The position numbers and the translations under genes were made by a program. From an uncultured Clostridia bacterium (GTDB lineage: Bacteria > Bacillota > Clostridia > Oscillospirales > CAG-272), in contig CANPZU010000005.1 of the NCBI GenBank assembly GCA_947588825.1, forward strand, positions 18,402-82,401: 64,000 bases of DNA, written 5' to 3'. Below are positions 29,227-39,390 of the stretch, piece after piece. Numbering within the stretch: the stretch's first letter is position 1; every line of letters starts with the position of its first letter. Under the pieces are notes generated by a model. The model saw only the letters and a list, made by a program, of their open reading frames with translations, was not told the DNA's origin and searched no databases.

Positions 29227-29991
29227 TCATATAAATTTAAATATATAACCATTAGTAGATCGTCTTTCACCATGACAAACTTTTGAAATCATTTTATATC
29301 CTATTCCTGTACATTTTTCTGCTTCACGTGCACTCTCATAAGTATTTATTAAGTTCATATTCTTATCAAACTGGCCTACGGGCTTTTTACGTGTTGAAAC
29401 ATAGCTTACTGTGAATGTTGAAAAATCTTCATTTTTTGTAATATGCTTCCACGTTCTCTTATTCTTTATATCACTAACCGTCATTTCAGATATATTGTAT
29501 TTTCTACCAATTTCAGCAAGCGGTGTATTCATTTTGATGTCTTCAATAATGCGTGAGACATCACTCTCAGTTAGTATTGATGATTTTACTTGTTCACCAT
29601 ATATATGTCCTCTTTTAACAGCAGAAATTCTCTTGTTCTCGGACATCCGATATTGCTCGTCAGAATATCCAGTTCTAACATTCCCACCATCACCGCCAGA
29701 GGCAATATTATAAAATGAATCATTATGTATAGCATCATAAAATTCAATCCAAAACTTCTCTTTTTCGTTAAGATCAGCTAGTGAAAATGCTTTATCAATA
29801 ATTATTCTATTAAAGCTCGCCTTTCCATATTTATTAACTGCTTTTCTTAATAATACACCACTTCCTATGTATCTTACCCACTCTCTGTTTCGATCATATT
29901 TTCGCTTTCCTATATACTTCTTACCATTCACAATATTTGTTGTGATATAAATAAACCCGTAATATGCCAAATCATCTGCCATTAACCACAT
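29227..29991 (-). CDS. GIY-YIG homing endonuclease with NUMOD-type DNA-binding modules
   Basis: YGFIYITTNIVNGKKYIGKRKYDR...; ASGGDGGNVRTGYS; PVGQFDKNMNLINTYESAREAEK. Confidence 0.92.
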   Translation of the reverse strand: MWLMADDLAYYGFIYITTNIVNGKKYIGKRKYDRNREWVRYIGSGVLLRKAVNKYGKASFNRIIIDKAFSLADLNEKEKFWIEFYDAIHNDSFYNIASGGDGGNVRTGYSDEQYRMSENKRISAVKRGHIYGEQVKSSILTESDVSRIIEDIKMNTPLAEIGRKYNISEMTVSDIKNKRTWKHITKNEDFSTFTVSYVSTRKKPVGQFDKNMNLINTYESAREAEKCTGIGYKMISKVCHGERRSTNGYIFKFI

Positions 29992-31220
29992 CTCAGATGA
30001 TACTCAGCATCCAAGCCTGATGCAGATGAAACTATCAATAATGTTTGTCCAGGATTAGAATATAACCTACGATCATTTGCATAATCATCAGATCCGCAAA
30101 GAGCATCACACACCATTGATATTACGCCAAATTGTTCATAACTCTCTCTATGGTGCTTATCTCCAAGTAAAATATAGTCTACATTGTATCCATATTTCTT
30201 ATGAAATAATGTAGTTAATGCTGTCGTAGAATTTTTCGCACCATCAAGATCACCATGCGATGCACAAAACCCGTAATCGAATACTCTAAAACATAGAAAT
30301 TCGTTTTCAAAATCATTTTTTACAAGTACATTTTCTGAGCCACGTAATCTCTGCTCTAACCACCAAGGAATCAACCTCTCCAAATTATCTGCATGAAGGC
30401 TATCATTTTTATCTTGAATGGTACGCGCATGATTACCATACGTCATATAGACGATTGTCTTATCAACAAATTTGCTTAGATATTCGACACATTGAGCAAG
30501 AATTTCTGATGCCTGCATAATTTGATTGCAAACAAGTTCCTCAGATGCTACTCTTGCACTGACATGAATACTACCATGAACAAGATCTCCAAGAACAACA
30601 ATATGGAGCTTTGAACATCTATGTAGCATTATTCTGTTTGCGGCATTTTCAACAATGTTCTTAATACGATCTTTACAAACCGTCGTATTATATTGATTCC
30701 ATACATTATTTGTGGTCATCCCATAATGCCAATCAGTTAACACGAGGATTGCTTCATTATCATTGTTAAGATCATGTGAATGATTAAAATCAATGCTACC
30801 AATGCTATCTTTTAACCCATTGGCAGCCTCGATCAGACGGTCCTCCAGATTTTCCTCGCGGCCAATCCTGTCAACCATCTTATGGAACTCCCGCCTCTGG
30901 TCATAGAAACGCTTTGTTTCTTTGCGCATTTCAGCAATCTTGCAGTCCAGCTCATTCATGTAGCTATCCTGATTCGGCGCACATTGAGAAGCATATTTCT
31001 TTTTGAAGTATTGTGCAACCGCATATCCAGAATATGGCGTGACGGAAGCGGCCTTCCGCAGACTGTCTCTGTGACAGTCAATCCCGGTTGCTTCAACAAT
31101 ATCTTCCCAATCCAGATCGTCAGGCTTTTGTTCAATTTTCATTTCAATGAGGCGAAGACCATATTCAAATACATCCTCACCGTCACGACGTTCATACTTC
31201 GGATTCACGAATGTCTTCAC
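29982..31220 (-). CDS. Metallophosphoesterase
   Basis: DWHYG, GDLVHGS, YGNHARTI, ASHGDLDG, GDKHHRE motifs. Confidence 0.88.
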   Translation of the reverse strand: MKTFVNPKYERRDGEDVFEYGLRLIEMKIEQKPDDLDWEDIVEATGIDCHRDSLRKAASVTPYSGYAVAQYFKKKYASQCAPNQDSYMNELDCKIAEMRKETKRFYDQRREFHKMVDRIGREENLEDRLIEAANGLKDSIGSIDFNHSHDLNNDNEAILVLTDWHYGMTTNNVWNQYNTTVCKDRIKNIVENAANRIMLHRCSKLHIVVLGDLVHGSIHVSARVASEELVCNQIMQASEILAQCVEYLSKFVDKTIVYMTYGNHARTIQDKNDSLHADNLERLIPWWLEQRLRGSENVLVKNDFENEFLCFRVFDYGFCASHGDLDGAKNSTTALTTLFHKKYGYNVDYILLGDKHHRESYEQFGVISMVCDALCGSDDYANDRRLYSNPGQTLLIVSSASGLDAEYHLRCG

Positions 31221-31489
31221 CTCTCATCCGCAGGCAAAATCCTTCTCTGCCTGATTTCGATTTCTATATCCGGAACCCCATTCCACCGGCTCAGGATCTC
31301 CATGATATCATAAGTCCGCACATTATCGGTGCAAAACTCGGTAAGTGTCATATCGGAGCAATCAATCACCGCATGGGAATACCGCTCACAGCTTTCTCTG
31401 ATCGCCATTGGAGCCACCATTGCACATTTTTCTTCGCATTCGCCGCAGCTCATTTCTTCGGTCATACTCTTTGACCAGCTCTGCGGCAT
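31217..31489 (-). CDS. Small hypothetical protein
   Basis: ORF abutting the metallophosphoesterase gene; start may be 31465. Confidence 0.5.
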   Translation of the reverse strand: MPQSWSKSMTEEMSCGECEEKCAMVAPMAIRESCERYSHAVIDCSDMTLTEFCTDNVRTYDIMEILSRWNGVPDIEIEIRQRRILPADER

Positions 31490-31658
31490 ATGCGTTGCTG
31501 TCAGCGATCATCCGCATCAGCTCTTCACTCTCCGTACAGAAATAGTGGTGACGCTTGGAATCCTGCTTCATCGTTCTGGGAAACTTGTAGTAGGGCGGCT
31601 TATTGGGAGGAAACGCCTTGACCAGCTTGTCCTTCTCAGCCTTGGTAATCGAAATCAC
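31386..31658 (-). CDS. Small hypothetical protein
   Basis: ORF with basic C-terminus; overlaps the next gene. Confidence 0.5.
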   Translation of the reverse strand: MISITKAEKDKLVKAFPPNKPPYYKFPRTMKQDSKRHHYFCTESEELMRMIADSNAYAAELVKEYDRRNELRRMRRKMCNGGSNGDQRKL

Positions 31659-31727
31659 AAAAACTCATCCTTTTCAAATAGATTTGAGGGCTTCTACTTC
31701 CCCCTTCATAAAAACAATTTATTTTGG

Positions 31728-31771
31728 GCTTGGAAACTCCCGACAACAACCGAGAGTTACCAAGCCCATTT
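31728..31771. other. Long stem-loop downstream of the RNAP-like gene
   Basis: GGGCTTGGAAACTCCCGACAACAACCGAGAGTTACCAAGCCC self-complementary; no clear U-tract. Confidence 0.6.
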
Positions 31772-31821
31772 TGGAATTATTCTAGCGAAACGCCCAAATT
31801 TGGCGCAAAATTTGTGCATTT

Positions 31822-34644
31822 TCACATATCAGCAGATGAACATTTGCGTAATTCTCCGAACTCTTTGCAAAAATGAAACCCGTACAACTCCACATCCCAG
31901 TTATCATCCTGCACTTCTTTCAACGTGGAAATCGGCGTGCGGCTCTTTTCGATCAGATCCAAAAAGCACTGATTGGGAGCAAAAAACAAAGTATAGAACA
32001 ACGTCCTGGAAATATCTTTGTTATGCGGTTCTTCAATAGCAAGCATCAGACGATACACCGTATGTGGGCTGATTCGCAAAGCCCTGATATATTCGATATA
32101 CTCACTCCTGATCTCGTGCACCAGAATCGCTTTCCCGTAGTTGTCCAATCCGTCATCTGTACCGTCCCATACGGAGCGAATTTCCGTGCGCATATCACGT
32201 ACAAAACTCAGGATTCGCTCTACCTGCGGATACCACACGGATTTCTGAGAATACACATCCTGCACCAGCAATGCGGAAAATGGGAGAAAAGGTGCTGACG
32301 AGTAGGGGTTACGATATGAGTTGAGGCTGTGCTGAAGGAAGTCCATCGTCGTCTCGTGAAACTGGTAGTCTTTCCTTTCACTGTCATAATACCCCTTCAT
32401 GCGGGCAATTTTACCCAAGAAGTTCGGCTTTACCTGCCTGCCATCCTTTGTTCTTGCCTCATATTTTCTCCTGAGTCTCTTGATCTCGGCAACACTGTCA
32501 ACCGCATACTCACGCTTTGCCTTATCAATCTCAATGTTGCTCAGGACATCCAACTGCGCAATCTCACAATACAGTTCTTCGTATTCTGAAAAGTCTGCTC
32601 CGCCATTCAGCGCATCCCAAAGCTTCGTGTTCAGCTCCTGAGACAGATTGACGATCTCGCCGATCTTATTGACAGACGTCTTGATATCCAGATCGGCCTG
32701 ATCCGATCTTGTGTAGTGCCTTACAATCTTCTTTGCCGCAACCATACTGGTAGGCACCAGGAAGCGGTGATAGTTGCGGTGCGCCGCCTGAATCAGAATG
32801 GGATTATCAGTCAGCATCATCGTATCGGAATCAAAATCGGCACCGGATAATCTGAACAGAATATTCTCCCCAATACTGTTGACACACACAATCTCAGCCG
32901 TAGCATTCACATACTTCTGGATCTCCGCGTTATCCGTATTTCTTGCCAGTAAAATATTTCCCATTGTCACATGAGGACTGCGGGAGCCGAGGATGATCTG
33001 ATCAAAATCAAACCGTTTGCAAAATATATTCCCTACTCCAATTTTACTCACTCCATCAAACCGGCCGACTGAAGCATACAGCATCTCAATTGGATTTCCG
33101 AGAAGTGTGGAATAATTCCCTTTTACAAGGATGTGTCCGCGTGACAGCTCTTTTTTAAAGGATTTCAATACCTCCTGCCTGAAATTGTAGTACAGCTTTG
33201 TCTCTGTAAATCTGTCCGTAACACCGAGCATCTGATATACCACATCGTTCGTTGTCATAACACCGTCCCAATTGATATCGCCATCACCTCCCATAAACTT
33301 GATGTGATAACGAAACACAGCAGGATCGGTGTAGATCAGATTCAGATAATCCAGTGATGGCTTCACCAGCAGATCAACATCCTCTTGCGAGAGTTGAAGT
33401 GTGTTCAAAAGCTGATAGTGCGTCTGTACCATACGACCATCGAAGAAATGCGTCGGCTTTTCATGTTTCACAACACCGAAATTTCCGTCCTCCTCCAAAA
33501 GCCGCAGCCACTGCTCCAGGGGGCCGAACTTGACATACTTGATACTGCTGGGCGTTGTAATAATCTTGATGTCCTCGATATTCTCCGCCAGCGTAAATCC
33601 GGAAAGCTGAGATACATCAGTAATCCCATGATCCGTAAAGAAATCCTGGATATTTGCATTGAAACAGGCGGATTTGAAAAACCTGTTGCGCAGCAGGATC
33701 ATACCGTAATTCCGATACTCCCCCATCGCACTTACATCGATCAGGGACTGCCCATCCCAGATGCTATTTTCTACCTCTACCTCTTCCGGCTTGGAAGTCA
33801 GCCAACCGTCATCTCCGATTCTGGTTGCCACTACTTTATCTTTGAATACACTTTTGAAATCGTCGATTACCAAAAAATTCTCCGGACAAAGAGGCAGGGT
33901 TCCGGTAATACTGCTTAATGTCAGAGCAATATATGCTTCCAGCGCGGCCAGATCAATCTCCTGGCCGTCCTTTACTTTCAGACCGCACAGTTCCCATTTG
34001 TGCATTCTGGGATACAACTGTTCATCGATAAACAAACACTTTCCAATTCTGCTGCTGCCGCTAGACCGCTTGAACCTGCGAAACACAATACCGTCACAAA
34101 CAAACCCATCCTGATAAAGTAAACTGCGAAGCTGCGCAACAGTCAGAATAACCTTCATCGTTTTACCAAGTCGGTATGTACCATTGTCGAATACGAACAG
34201 ATCTCCAAGCTCCTGCGGAGAGACAGGATTATCCACCGGAGCACCAACTCGCACCGCAAGCAGTTCTCCGTCTCTGATACAAATATTGTCGGTCAGTGTA
34301 ATATCCTGTGGAAGATATCCGAATTTGACATACAGATTTCCGAAAAAGCGGTTAAACTCCTTCACGTTGTATTTAAATGTGACATTGATGACACGCCTGC
34401 AGTATTCCTTCCCCCTCTTGCTGAAAGTGAAGTCCATGCGGCGATACACTTTTTCGTAGACCTCTCTCAATTTGATAAGATCAAGGCTGTAATCCAAAGT
34501 GTTGACAAAACGCCTTGTATTAAATTTGTCGTTGTGATCTGTTCCGGTCATCCGTACAGAGTATTCCTTACTGCTCGGACTGGAGTAGTTCGCCAAGTAC
34601 AGATCTTTTGCATCCGCAGATACAATGTAGACCGAATTGCCCAT
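31822..34644 (-). CDS. Putative single-chain DPBB RNA polymerase (YonO/QDE-1-like)
   Basis: GNILLARNTDNAEIQKYVNATAEIVCVNSIGENILFRLSGADFDSDTMMLTDNP: DFDxD catalytic signature in RdRP/YonO-type context; 940 aa. Confidence 0.8.
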   Translation of the reverse strand: MGNSVYIVSADAKDLYLANYSSPSSKEYSVRMTGTDHNDKFNTRRFVNTLDYSLDLIKLREVYEKVYRRMDFTFSKRGKEYCRRVINVTFKYNVKEFNRFFGNLYVKFGYLPQDITLTDNICIRDGELLAVRVGAPVDNPVSPQELGDLFVFDNGTYRLGKTMKVILTVAQLRSLLYQDGFVCDGIVFRRFKRSSGSSRIGKCLFIDEQLYPRMHKWELCGLKVKDGQEIDLAALEAYIALTLSSITGTLPLCPENFLVIDDFKSVFKDKVVATRIGDDGWLTSKPEEVEVENSIWDGQSLIDVSAMGEYRNYGMILLRNRFFKSACFNANIQDFFTDHGITDVSQLSGFTLAENIEDIKIITTPSSIKYVKFGPLEQWLRLLEEDGNFGVVKHEKPTHFFDGRMVQTHYQLLNTLQLSQEDVDLLVKPSLDYLNLIYTDPAVFRYHIKFMGGDGDINWDGVMTTNDVVYQMLGVTDRFTETKLYYNFRQEVLKSFKKELSRGHILVKGNYSTLLGNPIEMLYASVGRFDGVSKIGVGNIFCKRFDFDQIILGSRSPHVTMGNILLARNTDNAEIQKYVNATAEIVCVNSIGENILFRLSGADFDSDTMMLTDNPILIQAAHRNYHRFLVPTSMVAAKKIVRHYTRSDQADLDIKTSVNKIGEIVNLSQELNTKLWDALNGGADFSEYEELYCEIAQLDVLSNIEIDKAKREYAVDSVAEIKRLRRKYEARTKDGRQVKPNFLGKIARMKGYYDSERKDYQFHETTMDFLQHSLNSYRNPYSSAPFLPFSALLVQDVYSQKSVWYPQVERILSFVRDMRTEIRSVWDGTDDGLDNYGKAILVHEIRSEYIEYIRALRISPHTVYRLMLAIEEPHNKDISRTLFYTLFFAPNQCFLDLIEKSRTPISTLKEVQDDNWDVELYGFHFCKEFGELRKCSSADM

Positions 34645-34647
34645 GGA

Positions 34648-35001
34648 TCACTCATCCCCCTTGGCCTGCGCATTCTCTACTTTCAGAAGATCTCCATACC
34701 AGAACGTCCAGTTAACACCTTCAAGCTCCATAATAGCGGAAAATCCATCTGGCCGCGCATGGTGGGAATGAACGACAAACACCTTCCCGCGACTGGACTC
34801 CACAAAATTGCGGTAGCTCTCCTGTAGACCTGTGTATTCCTTACGGCCAGTAATCTGGTCTACCTTCAACATCACACGGTCTCCATCATAAATAGCATCA
34901 TCGTGCTTGCCCCATAGACTCTCCAGATAGTTCACAATATGAGATCTCCTGTTTTTATTTCTCGCTTTCTTTTCCAAAGCTCTGCGTTTTTCACGATTCA
35001 A
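34648..35001 (-). CDS. Hypothetical protein
   Basis: Intact ORF, basic N-terminus, operon context. Confidence 0.65.
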   Translation of the reverse strand: MNREKRRALEKKARNKNRRSHIVNYLESLWGKHDDAIYDGDRVMLKVDQITGRKEYTGLQESYRNFVESSRGKVFVVHSHHARPDGFSAIMELEGVNWTFWYGDLLKVENAQAKGDE

Positions 35002-35189
35002 AAATCATCACTCCTATCTGAAAAGTCACGTATCACCGTCTGATACTCCAGAGCATTCTCGTACAAGACGTTTCTATAATACGTCTCATCATCTTCCGGC
35101 CCATCTATCGTAGTAAAATCATCACATTTCCCACGGCACTCAGAGCCACATTGTTCAAACCAAATACAATCTTTTCGTGCGGTGCTCAT
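34998..35189 (-). CDS. Small Cys-rich protein
   Basis: MSTARKDCIWFEQCGSECRGKCDDF. Confidence 0.55.
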   Translation of the reverse strand: MSTARKDCIWFEQCGSECRGKCDDFTTIDGPEDDETYYRNVLYENALEYQTVIRDFSDRSDDF

Positions 35190-35261
35190 CGCAAGCCTCC
35201 CTTCGTTACACCGCCGCGCCAACTTTCCTCAAAATATCAAATCACCTTACATCACCGAACG

Positions 35262-36488
35262 CTATTGACGCTGCATCACATAATTTGTTTCCAAGTCTTT
35301 CAACCATCCCTGCAGCAGCTCTCTCATACGTTTGCTTGGTATGTAGATCCAGATCTCCTTACCGTCACGAATCGCTGACCGCCAGATCCACTGAATCATC
35401 TCACTCAACGCATACTCATCTTCCCGAACGTCAACGCCATGATCCTGAAAATATCTTTTTAGAAACGGATTGTAGTAGATATTAACACAATACGCTAAAC
35501 AGTCCCTATCCCGATAAGCATTTGTTGCGCGTACATTACATGACACAAAACCATTCGTATATCCCTTTCCCTTTATCTTATCCTGATAATCCTTGAATAC
35601 CGTCCAAATGATCCTATCCGAAGAACATTTAAGCTTATTCTTGAATAGATTTGATAAGTTATTTCTTAGTTGTTTTACAAGCTGCTCACCACTTTTCTTG
35701 TTCAATTTTGAGTACCACGTAAATGATAGATTCGTCATAGTATCGCCAATCTTATTTAACTTCCTATCATCTACGATATGCACCTTATTTTTGATATCCT
35801 TCACATATTCCGGAACATACATTGATTCTGAAAACCGAAACACACCATTTTGTCTTATCACACCGATTCTTTTTATATCAATCCCGTTTACATCGAAATA
35901 ATACTTCTGCACCTGCGCATCAAACAGATAGGTCAGGATATAGACATCCTGAAACGCCATAAAAACATTGACCGGGAAGTACCAGATCATAAAACAGTCT
36001 TTGTGCAAGATCACATTTCCGGTTAGACACATCTTGCAAAGGTCATCAAACCTGCCGTGATAATCGTTGACAATCCAATTGACATGGCCGGTATCATCAA
36101 CCTCTATCATGCTGTCGAGAAGTATTTTCAAATCGCTGGCAGATACAGGAATAATTTCAACAGACTGAAATGCTTCATCCAGCACAAGTGTATAACCGCC
36201 ATTGCGAATGAGCCTGATCGTCTCTTCGCTATACGACTTGAACAATTCGTGCGTACTTGCAATATTGGAACGCAACGAAAGCAGCTTATGCAAATCTCGC
36301 AACTTCCCATTGCCATAATTTTGAGGATCTACAAAGTTCTTATCCTTACAGCTGTTTTTTATTCTTTCGACTTCATCCAAATATGGCGTGATGTAAATAT
36401 AGCGGTGTTCCGTGTCTTCATTCATCATTGTAATCGCAGCTTGACTTTTTCCGGCACCCATAATCGCATCGCAGACATTTACAACCAC
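35262..36488 (-). CDS. P-loop ATPase/helicase-like protein
   Basis: DAIMGAGKSQAAI (Walker A), YTLVLDEAFQS (Walker B). Confidence 0.75.
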   Translation of the reverse strand: MVVNVCDAIMGAGKSQAAITMMNEDTEHRYIYITPYLDEVERIKNSCKDKNFVDPQNYGNGKLRDLHKLLSLRSNIASTHELFKSYSEETIRLIRNGGYTLVLDEAFQSVEIIPVSASDLKILLDSMIEVDDTGHVNWIVNDYHGRFDDLCKMCLTGNVILHKDCFMIWYFPVNVFMAFQDVYILTYLFDAQVQKYYFDVNGIDIKRIGVIRQNGVFRFSESMYVPEYVKDIKNKVHIVDDRKLNKIGDTMTNLSFTWYSKLNKKSGEQLVKQLRNNLSNLFKNKLKCSSDRIIWTVFKDYQDKIKGKGYTNGFVSCNVRATNAYRDRDCLAYCVNIYYNPFLKRYFQDHGVDVREDEYALSEMIQWIWRSAIRDGKEIWIYIPSKRMRELLQGWLKDLETNYVMQRQ

Positions 36489-36509
36489 AGCAATCCACCA
36501 ACCTTACTC

Positions 36510-36863
36510 CTAACCTTGATACGGATCGTTTTGCCGCCCACAGTATTCTCTCCTTTTTGCCAGATATCTACGAATAATATCCAGGCCGCAATATACAAGA
36601 TCACAACACGGCTTTGATCCGTCGCCGTCATACTGAGAAATCGCCGCCACAAGATCGTGCTCCGTCAGATCCTGCGGGACATATTTGAACAGATCCAGTA
36701 TCTCGTGCAACCTCTCTACCAGACGTACAACATCTTCTGCGGCATCGATATGATACCTTGCAAACATCATCATTCGCTGAACATCAACACCGCATAACAT
36801 CGCCATATTCCGATAGCTTTCCTCGTCGTTTTCAAAATTACAGTTCTTCTCAAAATACGACAT
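36510..36863 (-). CDS. Hypothetical protein
   Basis: Operon context. Confidence 0.6.
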   Translation of the reverse strand: MSYFEKNCNFENDEESYRNMAMLCGVDVQRMMMFARYHIDAAEDVVRLVERLHEILDLFKYVPQDLTEHDLVAAISQYDGDGSKPCCDLVYCGLDIIRRYLAKRREYCGRQNDPYQG

Positions 36864-37074
36864 CGGTATTAACCCCTTTCTTATGATGATCCGCAGCGAT
36901 ATCTAGCAGAGTATTTTTGAATGCACCAAGAGACCAATCAATCCGGTACGTGTATTCATCACAGTAAAACACCGGCTGAACCCACCGTGAAAACCGCGTG
37001 CATCTGATTTTCCCATCTTTCTGCCGCTCTTTATCCGAATGTTCACACTGCATACATGATCTGGCATAGATCAT
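36850..37074 (-). CDS. Small hypothetical protein
   Basis: CMQC...RCTRF; overlaps neighbour. Confidence 0.6.
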   Translation of the reverse strand: MIYARSCMQCEHSDKERQKDGKIRCTRFSRWVQPVFYCDEYTYRIDWSLGAFKNTLLDIAADHHKKGVNTDVVF

Positions 37075-37592
37075 TTGCCACCAGCCTCCTCTACGCAGAT
37101 GCAGTCGCCGGGGCGTACACAGAGGAAATGTTTCCCGTATATCTCTGCGGCTACAGTTCCTCCTTCATACCCTGAATCGGTCAGATGCGGCTTATCCATC
37201 CATAAGACGGCAACAGATAGTCCGTTATCCCGGCTCACCCACTTGGCCCCCACAGCCTTGCAGATAGCCAGCTCCGCCTCCGTCAGGCATGACCGAACGA
37301 TGTTATTTGGGTGATTTATTGCGAACATGACCCAGACGGCCGCGTCTTCGTCACCCATTTTTTCTGCGTTGGCGACTCCGTATTTGTCTACCCAAAACCT
37401 ATCAGATGAGCCAGAAATACGGAATTTCTTGTCAACTTCCACCCCCAGCACCTCGGCCAGGCGTGGCTTGTCGGGTTTGTCAGGGACATTTGTGTCCTCA
37501 GCAGCCTGGCACCCTTTACGGCAGCCCGTTCCATCTCTGCAATTCGCAAAATATTCCGCCAACAGCGTCCACTCGCTCAGCGGCTCATCCAT
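37071..37592 (-). CDS. Hypothetical phage protein
   Basis: ATGA-type overlap with neighbour. Confidence 0.65.
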   Translation of the reverse strand: MDEPLSEWTLLAEYFANCRDGTGCRKGCQAAEDTNVPDKPDKPRLAEVLGVEVDKKFRISGSSDRFWVDKYGVANAEKMGDEDAAVWVMFAINHPNNIVRSCLTEAELAICKAVGAKWVSRDNGLSVAVLWMDKPHLTDSGYEGGTVAAEIYGKHFLCVRPGDCICVEEAGGK

Positions 37593-38154
37593 TCCCGATT
37601 TCCTCCTTCAGCCGATTGATGTACCAGATAGCCTTGTCCAGGTCCTCCGCGCCGCCCTTGCTCTTCCACCTCCAGAGGTATTTGATGGCGTTGGCGGTGC
37701 AGAACGCCTGTATGCCCTCCAGCCCCACGGTGGCGGCTTTCAGGGCGTCGATGCACTCCACGCCGCCCTGGTTGTAGTGGGCGGGGTGGTCCACCGTCTC
37801 GGTAATGTGCTCATCCTTCTGCTCCATACTGTTCTCCTTGATATCACATTTGTGTTCGCTTGGTAAATATCTTCCGGTCATTGCGCATTTTCCAACTCCT
37901 GCAATTCCAAAAGGCTGAAAATGCACACAACTTCCGCACGTTCCGGCAGAGTTATACGGCGAATCCTCGATGATCTCCATCCCCATCCGTTTGGCGGCCT
38001 CTTCTGGGTGCTGCAAAACGTAGGCAAAACAATTCCAATCGTCACCACAAATCGGGCATTGGTAACATGGTCCCGAAAATTCGTTGCAGAAGTAGTGACA
38101 AGCATCGTTGATATTTTTGAAGATATCACCCGTATCAGGATTACGATACTTCAT
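37585..38154 (-). CDS. DUF3310 family protein
   Basis: VDHPAHYNQGGVECIDALKA...IQAFCTANAIKYLWRWKSKGGAEDLDKAIWYINRL. Confidence 0.9.
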   Translation of the reverse strand: MKYRNPDTGDIFKNINDACHYFCNEFSGPCYQCPICGDDWNCFAYVLQHPEEAAKRMGMEIIEDSPYNSAGTCGSCVHFQPFGIAGVGKCAMTGRYLPSEHKCDIKENSMEQKDEHITETVDHPAHYNQGGVECIDALKAATVGLEGIQAFCTANAIKYLWRWKSKGGAEDLDKAIWYINRLKEEIGNG

Positions 38155-38171
38155 CGATCTATGCCTCCTTT

Positions 38172-38191
38172 TAAATTAAATGTTTTGCTTA
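38172..38191. promoter_or_regulatory. Operator-like motif copy upstream of the DUF3310 gene
   Basis: TAAATTAAATGTTTTGCTTA just upstream of the RBS (minus-strand gene). Confidence 0.55.
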
Positions 38192-38214
38192 CGCGAGAGA
38201 AATTTCTTTCCCGT

Positions 38215-38709
38215 TTAAAAATCTACTATTCCCTGCTTTTCAATCCCACCATTCTGACCAAACCTCTCAAAATAGAAGACGACCTTCTGCGGGTTTGGTT
38301 TTACCGTACCAAAACGTACCGCAGTACGATAGGCAACGCTGCTTCGCGTCAGGATATCTGAGCCGCGCTCAATCAACCGGCGAAACTTTTCAACGGTCAG
38401 AGTGCCCTTGTACTGATTGCAAGAACGGCAAGCCGGCAGCAGATTATCAAGAGCGTTTACCTCCCCACTGTCAAGACCATGTGTCTCGCAGAAGTATACC
38501 GGAGTCATGTGATCCACCTGCATATCCTTCAGCGCGATTTCACAGCCGCAGTAGGCGCAGTGGCCGCCCATCTTGTCATAGACCGCCTGCCGCTTTTCCT
38601 TACTCAACTTATGACGACTCATGCGCTGCACCTCCATCTGATTTTTGATAAACTTGTTAACAGCTCCGTTTGTTGCGATGACCGCAGTCTCGCTGATATT
38701 TCTTGGCAA
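38215..38709 (-). CDS. HNH endonuclease
   Basis: GGHCAYCGCEIALKDMQVDHMTPVYF...NLLPACRSCNQYKG. Confidence 0.9.
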   Translation of the reverse strand: MPRNISETAVIATNGAVNKFIKNQMEVQRMSRHKLSKEKRQAVYDKMGGHCAYCGCEIALKDMQVDHMTPVYFCETHGLDSGEVNALDNLLPACRSCNQYKGTLTVEKFRRLIERGSDILTRSSVAYRTAVRFGTVKPNPQKVVFYFERFGQNGGIEKQGIVDF

Positions 38710-38751
38710 GTTGAAAAGACTACTGGGATATTGGATTTCAACCGTAGAAGA

Positions 38752-39126
38752 TCACCGCCTCTTATAAAATCTGCGCCACGTATCTTCAACGACATTGTGA
38801 CTGGTATATTCCCCTCTGGAACCATCGTTGTTGGCCGTGGTCACAAATTCTGATCTGTGATCCTTTACGTAGCGAGTCAGCTCTGACCGTACATCATCAT
38901 AGGTACCGATAGCGCAAATCATGGAGTACCGGGCGTATTCCAGATCTTTCTCAGCGCGTTCCTTATCCGGGCCATCCGGGTACAGGTCAATGACGTGTTG
39001 GCAGACGATAACTCGCTCTACGCGCTCTTCCAGATGTATCGCCGCACAGAGAACTTTACTTCGGAGCTGGTTTCTTTTGTGGTCGGCTTCACTGGCGGCC
39101 GGCTTCTTTTGTGTTTTGAGGAACAT
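38752..39126 (-). CDS. Hypothetical protein
   Basis: Intact ORF. Confidence 0.6.
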   Translation of the reverse strand: MFLKTQKKPAASEADHKRNQLRSKVLCAAIHLEERVERVIVCQHVIDLYPDGPDKERAEKDLEYARYSMICAIGTYDDVRSELTRYVKDHRSEFVTTANNDGSRGEYTSHNVVEDTWRRFYKRR

Positions 39127-39336
39127 AGTAAAACCTCCGAAAAGTTATGATTTTTTGTATCGTAAAAAACGGGGTTAGCACCAAACAGGTTCTAAAATTT
39201 GAGTTTCGAGCCTTGAAGCAGTTGTGACACAACGGTTTCAAAAATGGGCCCTAAAGACGGGAGGGGTCTTTTTGTAAAAAAGAGAAATCGTCTAAAAAGT
39301 TATGAAATTTAAAATTGTTAAAAAGTGTTTTTTGAC

Positions 39337-39390
39337 AATAGTTCCTAAGACTGTAGTCTCTTCATTGTAGAAAGTTGGCAAGGAACTATT
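39337..39390. repeat. Inverted repeat in integrase-proximal non-coding region (possible attP)
   Basis: AATAGTTCCT (39337-39346) / AGGAACTATT (39381-39390), with AGACTGTAGTCT between. Confidence 0.5.

Noticed and set aside
31822-34644. Reading the 940-aa protein as a T7-like RNA polymerase or a DNA polymerase
   Set aside because: No T7-type or DNA polymerase motifs seen; the DFDxD loop fits the DPBB/RdRP-YonO group
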